Position numbers and translations under genes: made by a program. From Klebsiella oxytoca NBRC 105695 (lineage in GTDB: Bacteria; Pseudomonadota; Gammaproteobacteria; Enterobacterales; Enterobacteriaceae), in assembly GCF_001598695.1 (NCBI RefSeq), contig NZ_BCZK01000001.1:744001-808000 (forward strand): a stretch of DNA of 64,000 bases, written 5' to 3'. Positions 53,482 through 63,557 of this stretch are shown one piece after another (the stretch's first letter is position 1; every line of letters begins with the position of its first letter). Under the pieces are notes generated by a model. It did no database searches, was not told where the DNA came from, and saw nothing but the letters and a program-made list of their open reading frames with translations.

Positions 53482-54834
53482 TTACGCCTGCCAGACGACT
53501 ACGCGATTACGCCCGGTGTTTTTCGCTTCGTACATGGCGGTATCAGCGCGCTTGACGCACTCCTCCGCCGCAACATGCGCATCCTGAGTGGTGAAAACCC
53601 CCATACTGATGGTCATTCTTTCCGGTAACCCTTCATGCTGTTCACTGACGGACAGGCGGATGCGTTCGGCAATGGCCAGCGCTTCGTTGGCGCCGATATT
53701 GACCAGCAGCAGGGCAAACTCTTCCCCGCCGATACGCGCGGCAATGTCCTCCTGGCGCACGTTATTCTGCAGCACGCTGGCAGCAAACTGAATGACCTTA
53801 TCTCCCTGCACGTGGCCGTACGTGTCGTTGATGCGCTTAAAGCGGTCAAGATCGCAGACAATGACCGATAGCGGCTGTGATGCAGAGACTTTTGTTAATC
53901 GTTGATTCAGCGTGTCGTAGAAATAGCTGCGGTTATACAGCCGGGTCAGGGGATCGCGAATAGAATTCTGGTACGAGCGAACGTACCTTTCGTTTGACTC
54001 CCGGTAGAGGATAAAAACATCCACAAGCAGAACTAAAATCAAAAACAGAGTGCTCAGCGTTTCAAAGAGCCGCGCCTGGTTCCAGGAATGAGCGTTACCG
54101 TTGACCGTGGAGAGCAGAACCAGCAGCGTAAATATATAGGCGGTACAAAAAAAAGCGCCGCTGTACCAGAATATATTGCGTAGCCGGGTCAGGCTAATAA
54201 GTAAAATCAGCGTAAATGACCATGTGCCAATTAATACCCAGCCAACCCGGTTATGCCATAGCGGCGTAAAGGTATAGGTCAGATTATCAATGAATTCAAT
54301 GCTCAGTAATGGTGAGTTGCTGGAATGAACCCACGACAATATGAGCGTTGCGGCGATCAAAATAAAACAACCCAGCAGTACCAGACCGTGAATCTTTCCT
54401 GAATGAGTGGTACGGTGGCGAAGCCGATATAAAACGATCGAAGTTATAAATAAAACGGCCATCATGACGTTGCGGAAAAAATAAAAAATTAGCGCGTCAT
54501 TCTGGTTGATGACGCGACCCTGGGCACATACCAGCCAGTCCGGGTAGCTGCCTATGGTCCCGAGCATCAACAGGGCCGAACAGGCAAAAGCGAAGGCTAT
54601 TGGCGCCAGGTACAGCTGCTTTTTATCGCACAGATATTTCATGCCCATAAAACAGGCAATCATAATATGGAAACCCATCAGTGAAATAGTCAATACAGGA
54701 AACAGCATTGATGAAGTTGTAGAGATACGATGAATTAATGAGCCGGTAACGAAATTAATCGTAGCAATAGAAAAACCGCATACGACAGCGTAAAGAAATA
54801 GCCTGTCAGGCAAGCGTTTGAGATTAATAAACAT
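53482..54834 (-). CDS. Membrane-anchored diguanylate cyclase (GGDEF)
   Basis: Probable c-di-GMP synthase of about 450 residues. An N-terminal sensor region of about eight membrane helices (MASE-like) is followed by a complete GGDEF domain: DPLTRLYNRSYFYD, VIVCDLDRFKRINDTYGH, and RIGGEEFALLL as the active-site motif GGEEF. RQED placed five residues before GGEEF is an intact inhibitory I-site. The start at 54834 has AGGG nine bases upstream; 54843 and the TTG at 54861 are alternatives. E. coli K-12 has no gene here between slyA and slyB, so it is an insertion in this lineage. Input signal unknown. Confidence 0.88.
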   Translation of the reverse strand: MFINLKRLPDRLFLYAVVCGFSIATINFVTGSLIHRISTTSSMLFPVLTISLMGFHIMIACFMGMKYLCDKKQLYLAPIAFAFACSALLMLGTIGSYPDWLVCAQGRVINQNDALIFYFFRNVMMAVLFITSIVLYRLRHRTTHSGKIHGLVLLGCFILIAATLILSWVHSSNSPLLSIEFIDNLTYTFTPLWHNRVGWVLIGTWSFTLILLISLTRLRNIFWYSGAFFCTAYIFTLLVLLSTVNGNAHSWNQARLFETLSTLFLILVLLVDVFILYRESNERYVRSYQNSIRDPLTRLYNRSYFYDTLNQRLTKVSASQPLSVIVCDLDRFKRINDTYGHVQGDKVIQFAASVLQNNVRQEDIAARIGGEEFALLLVNIGANEALAIAERIRLSVSEQHEGLPERMTISMGVFTTQDAHVAAEECVKRADTAMYEAKNTGRNRVVVWQA

Positions 54835-55034
54835 AGTCAACATCCCTGAATAAAAGGGCAAAGGTAAAACGACGTCTCTGTCGTAAATGTTTTGCGTAAT
54901 ATAGGGTGCAGATTACTTGATAGCGGAGGGGAGAATATTGAGCAGGCGCAAGTTGTGGAGGGTAGGCGGAAAAATATAAATATATTTTCAGTGTTTATTT
55001 ATAATGATAAATGATACATATTTTATATAAATGA

Positions 55035-55052
55035 GCGGCCCGCAAGGGCCGC
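55035..55052 (-). terminator. slyB terminator
   Basis: Stem GCGGCCC/GGGCCGC with a four-base loop, followed on the minus strand by TCATTTATATAAAA. It starts 12 bases after the slyB stop. Confidence 0.65.
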
Positions 55053-55063
55053 AGGGAAAAGAT

Positions 55064-55531
55064 TTAGCGCGGGGATACGGTAACCTGGCTGCCGCTGCCG
55101 GCAATAGCCACGCGTTGTCCGACTGAGAACGGCGTGCTGCCTTGTTTCTGCACCACCATGATGGTGTTGCCATCATCTTTGCGAATTTCCAGCTCAACGC
55201 CCTGGGTTTTGTTCATTGCGCCCTGGACGCCCTGACCGGCTACGCCGCCCGCGACAGCGCCTGCTGCGGTTGCCAGAGAGCGACCCGTGCCGCCGCCGAT
55301 GGTGTTACCCAGGAAACCACCGAGCACCGCGCCGCCAATGGCGCCGATAGCATTGCTTTCATCTCCGCCCTGAATCTGAACCGCGCGGGTATGCACAATG
55401 GTGCCGTAGGTCACACTTTGGACCTGTTTGGCTTCGGATGCGGAGTAAACATCGCCGGACAGGCCGCTGTTGCTGACGCAACCTGCAAGCGTAAAACCAA
55501 TCATCGAGACAGCCAAAACACGTAAAATCAT
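55064..55531 (-). CDS. slyB: SlyB, outer-membrane lipoprotein
   Basis: Lipoprotein of 155 residues, same length as E. coli. Signal peptide with lipobox LAGC (Cys18), then a glycine-zipper domain (GAIGGAVLGGFLGNTIGGG...) and a C-terminal beta domain. The E. coli protein is a PhoPQ target that forms rings around outer-membrane proteins in stress. The upstream sequence has a textbook PhoP promoter. Confidence 0.96.
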   Translation of the reverse strand: MILRVLAVSMIGFTLAGCVSNSGLSGDVYSASEAKQVQSVTYGTIVHTRAVQIQGGDESNAIGAIGGAVLGGFLGNTIGGGTGRSLATAAGAVAGGVAGQGVQGAMNKTQGVELEIRKDDGNTIMVVQKQGSTPFSVGQRVAIAGSGSQVTVSPR

Positions 55532-55637
55532 TTATGAATCTCCTGTTCACAAGAAGCGTTCTGTTGAACTTCCTTGTAGCCAATTATATGGCATTTAAGC
55601 GTCTGCTGGCATAGCAGATACCGTGACTATACAAAAA

Positions 55638-55672
55638 ATAATAATCAGAGTCGTCTCAACCTAAACTAAACA
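55638..55672 (-). promoter_or_regulatory. PhoP-dependent slyB promoter
   Basis: On the minus strand TGTTTAGTTTAGGTTGA (55672-55656) matches the PhoP box, two T/GGTTTA half sites five bases apart, with one mismatch in the second. Twelve bases later TATTAT (55643-55638) is a good -10. The 12-base distance is the one seen in most direct PhoP promoters. Confidence 0.85.
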
Positions 55673-55800
55673 TAAGTTCTTTACGCTAAGTACCATCGCG
55701 CTGCTTGTATTGTTAAAAAGTATTATAGCAGCATAGCATTACCCCCTCGTTTATGGTGGAGTGTGGGGATATACGAGAGTCATGGAATGAAGGAAAGCGT

Positions 55801-56925
55801 ATGAAATCAGGCCGCTTTATCGGCGTCATGTCCGGCACCAGCCTTGATGGTGTGGATGTTGTGCTTGCAGCAATTAATGAAGATCTGGTCGCCCAGCAGG
55901 CCAGCCTGACGTATCCCATCCCCATTGCGATTAAAGAACAGATTCTGGCTATCTGTCAGGGGCAGCCGCTCACGCTTTCGCAGCTAGGGCGGCTGGATAC
56001 GCGGCTGGGGCGGCTGTTTGCCGATGCGGTTCTGGCGCTAATGGTTCAGGAAAAGCTACAGGCAGCAGATATCATCGCCATCGGCTGCCATGGGCAAACG
56101 GTCTGGCATGAGCCAACGGGTGATGCGCCGCACACTATGCAGATAGGCGACAATAATCAGCTTGCCGCGCGCACCGGCGTAACCGTGGTTGGAGACTTTC
56201 GCCGCCGCGATATGGCGCTCGGGGGGCAGGGGGCGCCGCTGGTTCCTGCTTTCCATCATGCGCTGCTGGCGCATCCGGTAGAGCGCCGCATGATTCTCAA
56301 TATCGGCGGTATTGCCAATCTCTCTTTACTGGCGCCGGGGCAGCCGGTACGTGGATACGACACGGGGCCAGGCAACATGCTGATGGACGCGTGGGTCTGG
56401 CGCCAGTGCGGCAAACCCTATGATAAAGACGCGCAGTGGGCCAGCGAGGGGAAAATTGTGCTGCCGCTGCTGCAGGATATGCTCAGCGATCCCTGGTTTG
56501 CCCTGCCGGCGCCGAAGAGTACCGGGCGCGAATACTTTAACTACGGCTGGCTCGCGCAGCATCTGGCGCGTTATCCGGGGCTTCGTGCCCAGGATGTCCA
56601 GGCGACCCTGGCCGAACTGACTGCCGTCAGCATCAGCGAACAGGTGCTGCTAAGCGGAGGCTGCGAGCGTCTACTGGTATGCGGCGGCGGTGCGCGTAAC
56701 CCGCTACTGATGGCGCGTCTGGCGGCGCTGTTGTCGGGAACCGAAGTGTCGACGACCGATGAGGCGGGCATAAGCGGTGATGATATGGAAGCGCTGGCTT
56801 TCGCGTGGCTGGCGTGGCGTACCCTCGCCGGCTTACCCGGCAATCTCCCTTCCGTGACCGGCGCGTCGCAGGCAACCGTACTGGGCGCTATTTTCCCGGC
56901 CAATCCGCAGCAAAATCAGAGTTAA
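55801..56925 (+). CDS. anmK: Anhydro-N-acetylmuramic acid kinase
   Basis: Cytoplasmic kinase of 374 residues (E. coli 369) that opens and phosphorylates anhydro-MurNAc in cell-wall recycling. [15 protein letters not shown] is the N-terminal phosphate-binding motif of the ASKHA fold, [22 protein letters not shown] carries the catalytic Asp, and [17 protein letters not shown] follows. Start at 55801 has AAGGAAAG about seven bases upstream; the longer frame includes non-coding leader. Confidence 0.96.
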   Translation: MKSGRFIGVMSGTSLDGVDVVLAAINEDLVAQQASLTYPIPIAIKEQILAICQGQPLTLSQLGRLDTRLGRLFADAVLALMVQEKLQAADIIAIGCHGQTVWHEPTGDAPHTMQIGDNNQLAARTGVTVVGDFRRRDMALGGQGAPLVPAFHHALLAHPVERRMILNIGGIANLSLLAPGQPVRGYDTGPGNMLMDAWVWRQCGKPYDKDAQWASEGKIVLPLLQDMLSDPWFALPAPKSTGREYFNYGWLAQHLARYPGLRAQDVQATLAELTAVSISEQVLLSGGCERLLVCGGGARNPLLMARLAALLSGTEVSTTDEAGISGDDMEALAFAWLAWRTLAGLPGNLPSVTGASQATVLGAIFPANPQQNQS

Positions 56926-57017
56926 CTGAAATCACCCGCGCCGGTTTCTTCGTAAACTGGCCAACGTTGAGGGAGGGCGTTATGCCTTCCCGGACCGGGA
57001 AAGTCGAAGGCATACTG

Positions 57018-57341
57018 ATGAAAAAAATACTTATTCTTGCTGTACCTTTTATGCTCGCAGGCTGTAGCTACTACAACCAGTTTGTTGAGCGGATGAACAC
57101 GGATACCCTCGAGTACCAGTGCGAGCAAAAACCGTTAACCGTCCATCTCAATAATACTCGCCAGCAGGTCAGCTTCATTTACGACAACCAGCAGTTAAAT
57201 TTACAGCAGGGTCTCTCCGCCTCCGGCGCGCGCTATACCGATGGCGTATACGTCTTCTGGTCTAAAGGCGATAGCGCCACCGTTTATAAACGCGACCGTA
57301 TTGTGCTGGAAAACTGTCAGCTGCAAACCGCCAAACGTTGA
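57018..57341 (+). CDS. mliC: MliC (YdhA), C-type lysozyme inhibitor lipoprotein
   Basis: Outer-membrane lipoprotein of 107 residues (E. coli 109). Lipobox LAGC at the end of the signal ([16 protein letters not shown]), then the MliC/PliC beta-barrel with [12 protein letters not shown] near its start, the [13 protein letters not shown] core, [21 protein letters not shown] and a C-terminal Cys pair partner (VLENCQ). It blocks lysozyme in the periplasm. It lies between anmK and pdxH as in E. coli. Confidence 0.95.
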   Translation: MKKILILAVPFMLAGCSYYNQFVERMNTDTLEYQCEQKPLTVHLNNTRQQVSFIYDNQQLNLQQGLSASGARYTDGVYVFWSKGDSATVYKRDRIVLENCQLQTAKR

Positions 57342-57398
57342 GATTTCAGTCATGGGGGCGCACAATAACGCCACCCATTGATGACTTTCTCAATTGCC

Positions 57399-58055
57399 AT
57401 GTCTGATAACGACGAATTGCAGCAAATTGCGCATCTGCGCCGTGAATATACCCGTGGTGGCCTGCGTCGCCACGACCTTCCTGCCGAACCCCTGGCATTA
57501 TTTGAACGCTGGCTGCGGCAGGCCTGTGATGCGAAGCTCGCTGACCCGACGGCGATGGTTGTCGCGACCGTTGATGAAAACTCGCAGCCTTACCAGCGCA
57601 TCGTGTTGCTCAAGCACTACGATGAGAAAGGCCTGGTGTTTTATACCAACCTCGGCAGCCGCAAAGCCCACCAGATTGAAAAAAATCCCCGCATCAGCCT
57701 GCTGTTTCCATGGCATATGCTGGAGCGCCAGGTCATGGTTATCGGTAAAGCGGAACGCCTGTCGACGCTGGAAGTAGTCAAATATTTCCACAGCCGCCCG
57801 CGCGACAGTCAGATTGGCGCCTGGGTATCGCAGCAGTCCAGCCGTATTTCGGCTCGCGGCATCCTCGAAAGTAAGTTCCTCGAGCTGAAGCAAAAGTTCC
57901 AGCAGGGCGAAGTTCCGCTGCCGAGCTTCTGGGGCGGATTCCGCGTCAGTATTGAACAGATGGAGTTCTGGCAGGGCGGAGAGCATCGTCTGCACGATCG
58001 TTTTCTCTATCAGCGTCAAAACAGCGGCTGGCAGATCGACCGACTGGCGCCATAA
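57399..58055 (+). CDS. pdxH: Pyridoxamine/pyridoxine 5'-phosphate oxidase
   Basis: FMN enzyme of 218 residues, same as E. coli, that makes pyridoxal 5'-phosphate. [18 protein letters not shown] and [12 protein letters not shown] bind FMN and substrate; [13 protein letters not shown] and FWGGFRVS...[15 protein letters not shown] are the C-terminal motifs. Start at MSDNDELQQ. Its downstream region is filled by two ERIC elements before tyrS. Confidence 0.97.
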   Translation: MSDNDELQQIAHLRREYTRGGLRRHDLPAEPLALFERWLRQACDAKLADPTAMVVATVDENSQPYQRIVLLKHYDEKGLVFYTNLGSRKAHQIEKNPRISLLFPWHMLERQVMVIGKAERLSTLEVVKYFHSRPRDSQIGAWVSQQSSRISARGILESKFLELKQKFQQGEVPLPSFWGGFRVSIEQMEFWQGGEHRLHDRFLYQRQNSGWQIDRLAP

Positions 58056-58110
58056 AGGACGCAAAAATGTTGTCTTAAGCGCTGGTGCATCGTGGCCTGG
58101 CGCTTTATTC

Positions 58111-58233
58111 TATACGCTTCATTTTTCAAGCTGCATCTTTATCCGCTGCGCCTGCCCGCTCTGTCGCTTACCTGTGTAAGTTCCCTGAGCTTTCATATGC
58201 TTGCCGCCGCGATGCAGCTTGAACAATTTTGCG

Positions 58234-58237
<4 letters not shown>
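58111..58237. repeat. ERIC element, 127-bp full-length form
   Basis: Begins TATACGCTTCATTTTTCAAG and ends GCTTGAACAATTTTGCGTATA-like, an imperfect inverted repeat of exactly 127 bp, the canonical ERIC length. Internal landmarks are degenerate but recognisable: CTGCGCC, TCGCTTACCTGTGTAAG and TTGCCGCC. It lies 55 bases after pdxH and shares its terminal TATA with the next ERIC. Confidence 0.85.
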
Positions 58238-58430
<193 letters not shown>

Positions 58431-58502
58431 GATGTTTTTTTTCGCGTCTGGCGAAAAGTCGTGTACCGGCAGAGGTGCAGTCGTTTATAGATGGAGAATT
58501 TG

Positions 58503-59777
58503 ATGGCAAGCAGTAACTTGATTAAACAATTGCAGGAGCGGGGGCTGGTAGCCCAGGTGACGGACGAGGAAGCGTTAGCAGAGCGACTGGCGCAAGGCCC
58601 GATCGCGCTCTATTGCGGCTTCGACCCAACCGCCGACAGCTTGCACTTGGGGCATCTTGTTCCATTGTTATGCCTGAAACGCTTTCAGCAGGCGGGCCAT
58701 AAGCCTGTTGCGCTGGTTGGCGGCGCGACGGGTCTCATTGGCGACCCGAGCTTTAAAGCCGCTGAGCGTAAACTGAACACTGAAGATACCGTGCAGGAGT
58801 GGGTAGATAAAATTCGCAAACAGGTCGCGCCTTTCCTCGACTTTGATTGCGGTGATAACTCTGCCATCGCCGCGAATAACTACGACTGGTTTGGCAGCAT
58901 GAACGTGCTCACCTTCCTGCGTGATATCGGCAAGCACTTCTCCGTAAATCAGATGATCAACAAAGAAGCGGTGAAGCAGCGTCTGAATCGCGACGACCAG
59001 GGCATCTCTTTTACCGAGTTCTCCTACAACCTGCTGCAAGGCTACGACTTTGCTTGCCTGAACAAGCTGCACGGCGTGGCGCTGCAAATCGGCGGTTCTG
59101 ACCAGTGGGGTAACATTACTTCCGGTATCGACCTGACCCGCCGTCTGCACCAGAATCAGGTCTTTGGCCTCACCGTCCCGCTGATCACCAAAGCCGACGG
59201 CACGAAATTCGGTAAAACCGAAGGCGGCGCAGTGTGGCTCGATCCGAAGAAAACCAGTCCGTATAAGTTCTACCAGTTCTGGATCAACACCGCGGATGCC
59301 GATGTTTATCGCTTCCTTAAGTTCTTCACCTTTATGGACATAGCTGAAATCAATGCCCTGGAGGAGGAAGACAAAAACAGCGGTAAAGCGCCGCGCGCCC
59401 AGTACGTGCTGGCCGAGCAGGTGACCCGTCTGGTGCACGGTGAAGAAGGTCTGGTGGCGGCAAAACGCATTACCGAGAGCCTGTTCAACGGCAACCTGAG
59501 CGATTTGAGCGAAGCCGATTTCGAACAGCTGGCGCAGGATGGCGTGCCGATGATCGAAATGGATAAAGGCGCCGATCTGATGCAGGCGCTGGTGGATTCT
59601 GAACTGCAGCCGTCCCGCGGTCAGGCGCGTAAAACCATCGCATCCAATGCGGTGACCATCAACGGCGAAAAACAGTCCGACCCGGAATACGTATTTGTCG
59701 ACGCCGACCGTCTCTTTGGTCGCTACACCTTACTGCGCCGCGGTAAGAAAAATTACTGTCTGGTCTGCTGGAAGTAA
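58503..59777 (+). CDS. tyrS: Tyrosyl-tRNA synthetase
   Basis: Class I synthetase of 424 residues, same as E. coli. The HIGH-type motif is HLGH in [14 protein letters not shown], and the KMSKS-type motif is KFGKT in [14 protein letters not shown]. The C-terminal S4-like RNA-binding domain ([19 protein letters not shown]) is complete. The start at 58503 gives [10 protein letters not shown] with GGAG upstream. Confidence 0.97.
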   Translation: MASSNLIKQLQERGLVAQVTDEEALAERLAQGPIALYCGFDPTADSLHLGHLVPLLCLKRFQQAGHKPVALVGGATGLIGDPSFKAAERKLNTEDTVQEWVDKIRKQVAPFLDFDCGDNSAIAANNYDWFGSMNVLTFLRDIGKHFSVNQMINKEAVKQRLNRDDQGISFTEFSYNLLQGYDFACLNKLHGVALQIGGSDQWGNITSGIDLTRRLHQNQVFGLTVPLITKADGTKFGKTEGGAVWLDPKKTSPYKFYQFWINTADADVYRFLKFFTFMDIAEINALEEEDKNSGKAPRAQYVLAEQVTRLVHGEEGLVAAKRITESLFNGNLSDLSEADFEQLAQDGVPMIEMDKGADLMQALVDSELQPSRGQARKTIASNAVTINGEKQSDPEYVFVDADRLFGRYTLLRRGKKNYCLVCWK

Positions 59778-59789
59778 TTGCGTAAAGGC

Positions 59790-59813
59790 AGGGGCGTGGG
59801 AAACCGCGCCCCT
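59790..59813 (+). terminator. Hairpin with GAAA loop between tyrS and pdxY
   Basis: Ten-bp stem (AGGGGCGTGG with CCGCGCCCCT, one T-G wobble) closed by a GAAA tetraloop and followed by TATTTTTTG. Strong terminator 12 bases after the tyrS stop; it would reduce but perhaps not abolish read-through into pdxY. Confidence 0.88.
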
Positions 59814-59838
59814 TATTTTTTGCTCTCAGGTAATTAAG

Positions 59839-60699
59839 ATGAAGAACATCCTCGCCATCCAGTCCCACGTTGTGTTTGGCCATGCGGGCAACAGCGCCGC
59901 TGAATTTCCGATGCGCCGCCTTGGCGCCAACGTCTGGCCGCTTAATACCGTACAATTCTCCAATCATACCCAATACGGTAAATGGACCGGCTGCGTGATG
60001 CCGCCAGCGCATTTGACGGAGATTGTTCAGGGGATTGCCGATATTAACCAACTGCAGCGCTGTGACGCCGTGCTAAGCGGCTATCTGGGATCGGCTGAAC
60101 AGGGCGAACATATTCTTGGCATTGTGCGTCAGGTTAAAGCCGCCAATCCGGCTGCGAAATATTTCTGCGACCCGGTAATGGGTCATCCGGAAAAGGGCTG
60201 CATCGTGGCGCCGGGCGTAGCGGAGTTTCACGTGCGCTACGCGCTGCCGGCAAGCGATATTATTGCGCCAAATCTGATTGAGCTGGAGATCCTCTGCGGG
60301 CATCCGGTGGCAAACGTTAACGAGGCGGTTTTGGCCGCGCGCGAGCTGATTGCTCAGGGGCCGGAGGTGGTGCTGGTGAAGCATCTCTCGCGTGCCGGAC
60401 TGAGTATGGATCGTTTTGAGATGCTGCTGGTTACCGCGCAGGAAGCCTGGCATATCAGCCGTCCGCTGGTGGATTTTGGCATGCGCCAGCCGGTAGGCGT
60501 CGGTGACGTTACCAGCGGGTTGCTGCTGGTCAAACTGCTGCAGGGCGCCACTCTGCGCGATGCGCTGGAGCATGTGACCGGCGCGGTTTATGAAATCATG
60601 CTGGCGACTAAAAACATGCAGGAATATGAGCTTCAGGTTGTGGCGGCTCAGGATCGTATTGCGCAGCCGGAGCACTACTTTAGCGCCACCCAGCTTTAA
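59839..60699 (+). CDS. pdxY: Pyridoxal kinase PdxY
   Basis: Kinase of 286 residues (E. coli 287) that phosphorylates pyridoxal in vitamin B6 salvage. [21 protein letters not shown] is the family start; [12 protein letters not shown] and the C-terminal [17 protein letters not shown] hold the anion-hole and catalytic Asp. With pdxH and tyrS it forms the conserved pdxH-tyrS-pdxY order. The start at 59839 is about 60 bases after the tyrS stop; the longer frame overlaps tyrS and is not real. Confidence 0.96.
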   Translation: MKNILAIQSHVVFGHAGNSAAEFPMRRLGANVWPLNTVQFSNHTQYGKWTGCVMPPAHLTEIVQGIADINQLQRCDAVLSGYLGSAEQGEHILGIVRQVKAANPAAKYFCDPVMGHPEKGCIVAPGVAEFHVRYALPASDIIAPNLIELEILCGHPVANVNEAVLAARELIAQGPEVVLVKHLSRAGLSMDRFEMLLVTAQEAWHISRPLVDFGMRQPVGVGDVTSGLLLVKLLQGATLRDALEHVTGAVYEIMLATKNMQEYELQVVAAQDRIAQPEHYFSATQL

Positions 60700-60711
60700 G
60701 GCGGGTATGAA

Positions 60712-60733
60712 CTTGCCCGACATGTCGGGCAAG
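60712..60733. terminator. 22-bp palindrome between pdxY and gstA
   Basis: A perfect palindrome built from CTTGCCCGACA and its complement, followed on the plus strand by CATCGGTTTTA. It lies in the short gap between convergent pdxY and gstA and probably ends pdxY. Confidence 0.75.
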
Positions 60734-60741
60734 CATCGGTT

Positions 60742-61347
60742 TTACTTCAGCCCTTCAGCCTCAAGAGCAGCGGCTACGGCCGGGCGCGCGGCAACGTGTT
60801 TCATCCAGGCCGCGATATTGCTATAACCTTCCATATTCAGCTTCACGGCGTAGGCCCAGCGCAGTACGGTGAACAGGTAGCCATCCGCAATGGTGAAACG
60901 ATGCCCGTTAATCCACTCTTTATCCTGCAGACATTCGTTCACGTACTGCATTTTCTTATCCAGCTGCGCGCGGGCGATAGGTTTGAAATCTTCCGGCGTA
61001 TCCGGTCGAAACAGCGGTGTAAAGCCTTTATGCAGTTCCGTCGCCACGTAGTTTAGCCACTCCAGGGTCTGGTAGCGGGCGATGCTTCCTACCGGCGCCA
61101 GCAGCTGGCGGTCCGGTACGCGATCGGCGATATACTGCATAATGGCCACGCCTTCCGTCAGCAGCACGTCATCGTCCAGCAGCAGCGCCGGTACCTGACC
61201 CTTGGGGTTAACCAGCAAATAATCCTCCCCGTTTTCAAGGCGTTTTTTCATCACGTCAACGCCCTGCAGGGTAAAGTCCAGCCCGCTTTCGCGTAGCGCG
61301 ATATGCGAGGCTAGAGAACAAGCGCCGGATTTATAGAACAGTTTCAT
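60742..61347 (-). CDS. gstA: Glutathione S-transferase GstA
   Basis: Beta-class GST of 201 residues, same as E. coli. Thioredoxin-fold N-domain with Cys10 ([10 protein letters not shown]) and the NPKGQVPAL cis-proline motif; C-domain with HKGFTPLF holding His106. Couples glutathione to electrophiles. It is convergent with pdxY and 107 bases from the converging-side terminator of dtpA. Confidence 0.96.
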   Translation of the reverse strand: MKLFYKSGACSLASHIALRESGLDFTLQGVDVMKKRLENGEDYLLVNPKGQVPALLLDDDVLLTEGVAIMQYIADRVPDRQLLAPVGSIARYQTLEWLNYVATELHKGFTPLFRPDTPEDFKPIARAQLDKKMQYVNECLQDKEWINGHRFTIADGYLFTVLRWAYAVKLNMEGYSNIAAWMKHVAARPAVAAALEAEGLK

Positions 61348-61400
61348 CGGTGACTCCTCGTGGCTGCGGTTTTCTGTATGTTAGTCCGCCCAGGGGCAAA

Positions 61401-61430
61401 AAAAAACCGCTAACAGAGCGTTAGCGGTTT
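61401..61430 (-). terminator. dtpA terminator
   Basis: Stem AAACCGCTAAC/GTTAGCGGTTT with a five-base loop. On the minus strand it is followed by a run of nine T (TTTTTTTTTGCCC counting stem end), 24 bases after the dtpA stop. Confidence 0.93.
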
Positions 61431-61454
61431 AATTTATCGGTTTTCCCAGGGAGC

Positions 61455-62960
61455 TTAAGCCGTGGCGGTATCGCTGGCTTTTGCCGTTTTATCATCGTCC
61501 TGGGTCATGCGGTTCAGCTTCGGCGCCGTCAGCAGCATCAGGATAGCGATAACGCCAGTTGCGACACCGATATGCAGGAACACGCGGCCGTAAACTTCCA
61601 GCGACATCAGCGGGTCAGTGACGTTGTCCGGTACTGCCATCATGTTCGCAACGTAGCCGCCGATCAGGTTAGCGCCAGCGGTTGTCAGGAACCAGCTGCC
61701 CATGATGAAGCCCATCAGGCGCTGCGGAACCAACTGCGCAACCATCGCCAGGCCCAGGCCGGAGATCATCAGTTCACCGATACTCTGCAGACCGTAGCTA
61801 ATCACCAGCCAGCTGACGTTGACGATACCCGCATCGCTGGCGAACTTAGCGCCCAGCGGCAGCACGAGGAAGGCGCCGGAGCACAGGACCATACCAATAG
61901 CGAACTTCATCGGCATTGGCAGGGTGTCGCCCATCTTGTTGTAAATGGCGGCAAGAATCGGGCTACCGATAATGATCCAGAACGGGTTCAGCGCCTGATA
62001 CTGTTCAGGTTCAAAAGCGATACCCAGCAGAGAGTGTTCAACGTTGCGAATAGCAAAGAAGTTGAGGGAGGTCGGCATCTGGCTATACAGCACAAAGAAG
62101 ATGATCGCCTGCAGCATCAGAATAAACGCAACGATCATTTTGCGACGCGGCGCGCCGTGCATCGCAAAGGCCTCTTTAGCAAAGATAACGATGATGCCCA
62201 GAGCAACCACGCCCAGCGCCATACGTGCAATGCCCTGGTTGTGCAGCAGCCAGGTTGCAATCGCGACCAGAACGACCACGCCAACGATAGTGGCCAGCAG
62301 TTTGCCCACGTGCACCGGTGCGAAGTCAGGTTTGGAACCGTACTGCTTAACCCAGCGCTGGCAGAAAGCGAAGTTGACGATGGTGATCACCAGGCCTACA
62401 AAGCTCAGAGCGAAAGCGACGCTCCAGCCGAATTTTGCCGCCAGCCACGGTGTCGCCAGCATAGAGAAGAAGGAGCCGATATTGACGGACATATAGTACA
62501 TGGTAAATGCACCGTCCAGACGCGGATCGTTCTTTTCATAGCAGGTCGAGAGCAGGGAAGAGGGGTTAGCCTTGAACAGGCCATTACCCACGGCAATCGT
62601 TGCCATCCCCATATACACGATGCCCGCATCGTGTCCGGACCACGCGACCAGGCCGTAGCCGATAGCCAGAACGATGGCGCCGAGCATAATGACGCGCTTG
62701 GTGCCGAGCACCTTGTCGCCCAGCCAGCCGCCAATCGCCACCAGACCGTATACCAGGGCGCTAAAGGAGGAGAACAGAGTGATAGAATCCGCTTCTGACA
62801 TACCCAGCTGTTTAACCAGGTAAACGGCCATAATCCCTTGCAGGCCGTAGAAACCAAAACGTTCCCATAGCTCAATAGAGAAGATGAGATAGAACGATCG
62901 TGGTTGTTTGAAAGCGTTTAAACTCACGCTCTCCGTTGGTTTATTGTTTGCAGTAGACAC
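61455..62960 (-). CDS. dtpA: Dipeptide/tripeptide:H+ symporter DtpA (TppB)
   Basis: POT/PTR-family inner-membrane protein of 501 residues (E. coli 500). The E1xxE2R-type motif is in [10 protein letters not shown], the loop motif is [15 protein letters not shown], and [15 protein letters not shown] is the PTR2 signature. Start is GTG at 62960 ([13 protein letters not shown]), as in E. coli. The 59-codon frame extension to 63137 is leader. It has a leader of about 200 bases or more; OmpR control is known in E. coli. Confidence 0.96.
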   Translation of the reverse strand: MSTANNKPTESVSLNAFKQPRSFYLIFSIELWERFGFYGLQGIMAVYLVKQLGMSEADSITLFSSFSALVYGLVAIGGWLGDKVLGTKRVIMLGAIVLAIGYGLVAWSGHDAGIVYMGMATIAVGNGLFKANPSSLLSTCYEKNDPRLDGAFTMYYMSVNIGSFFSMLATPWLAAKFGWSVAFALSFVGLVITIVNFAFCQRWVKQYGSKPDFAPVHVGKLLATIVGVVVLVAIATWLLHNQGIARMALGVVALGIIVIFAKEAFAMHGAPRRKMIVAFILMLQAIIFFVLYSQMPTSLNFFAIRNVEHSLLGIAFEPEQYQALNPFWIIIGSPILAAIYNKMGDTLPMPMKFAIGMVLCSGAFLVLPLGAKFASDAGIVNVSWLVISYGLQSIGELMISGLGLAMVAQLVPQRLMGFIMGSWFLTTAGANLIGGYVANMMAVPDNVTDPLMSLEVYGRVFLHIGVATGVIAILMLLTAPKLNRMTQDDDKTAKASDTATA

Positions 62961-63557
62961 AAATACCTCTTTTTTTACATCCCATATTAACGGGGGGTGC
63001 TCGGGGCGCAATCTTCGCAGACCGCCGCCTTTATAGTTATTCTGGAGGGAAAACGGCAGGTAATGTTCACTATCCTGTGCCATCAGGCAATAGCTTTGCA
63101 ATAATCTGTTACACATATCCTGAGCGTTATAATACACCGGACATATAAATGTTATGCAGAGTTAAATTTCAGCGTTTCGTTAATGGCAGCGTTTTTATCT
63201 GTCAGAATCGGAAAGTTTTCGCATAAAGGCCATATGTTCTGCTGTTTGCGCTTGCATCCAGTGATATAGCCCAAAATCATAAAAAATGATGGGTTATTGT
63301 GTTGGTATTTAAGTTGGAGGTATTTAAATCAGCAGGTTTTCGTATTAATAAGTTAACAACAAAGCAACAAGAAATTGACTCAGTGATCTGGATCACAAAT
63401 GTATAGAAATTTTGCCTCTGAAAAAAATGAATAAGCTGATCGATGGTTATATAGCGGAATAATAAGCCATAAGAAGGCTAAATGGATGGCGTGAACATCG
63501 GAAAAATGGGGTATGCACCAGAGCCATGACTTATGAAGGGTTATGGCTCTGGTAGGG
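62961..63557. other. dtpA leader and nth-dtpA intergenic region
   Basis: Almost 600 bases without a gene. It holds the dtpA promoter and leader, AT-rich from 63140 to 63480. A hairpin after nth is described separately. No small RNA or repeat could be named. Confidence 0.5.
63517..63553 (-). terminator. Hairpin after nth
   Basis: Arms ACCAGAGCCAT and ATGGCTCTGGT (11 bp) with a 15-base loop, four bases after the nth stop. On the minus strand it is followed by GCATACCCCATTTTTCC, a poor T tract. Probable nth terminator. Confidence 0.6.

Noticed and set aside
61572..62798. 408-codon plus-strand open frame
   Set aside because: It lies fully antisense to dtpA, which has clear family motifs. The translation is rich in His, Gln and Arg without domains, typical of an antisense frame in GC-rich genes.
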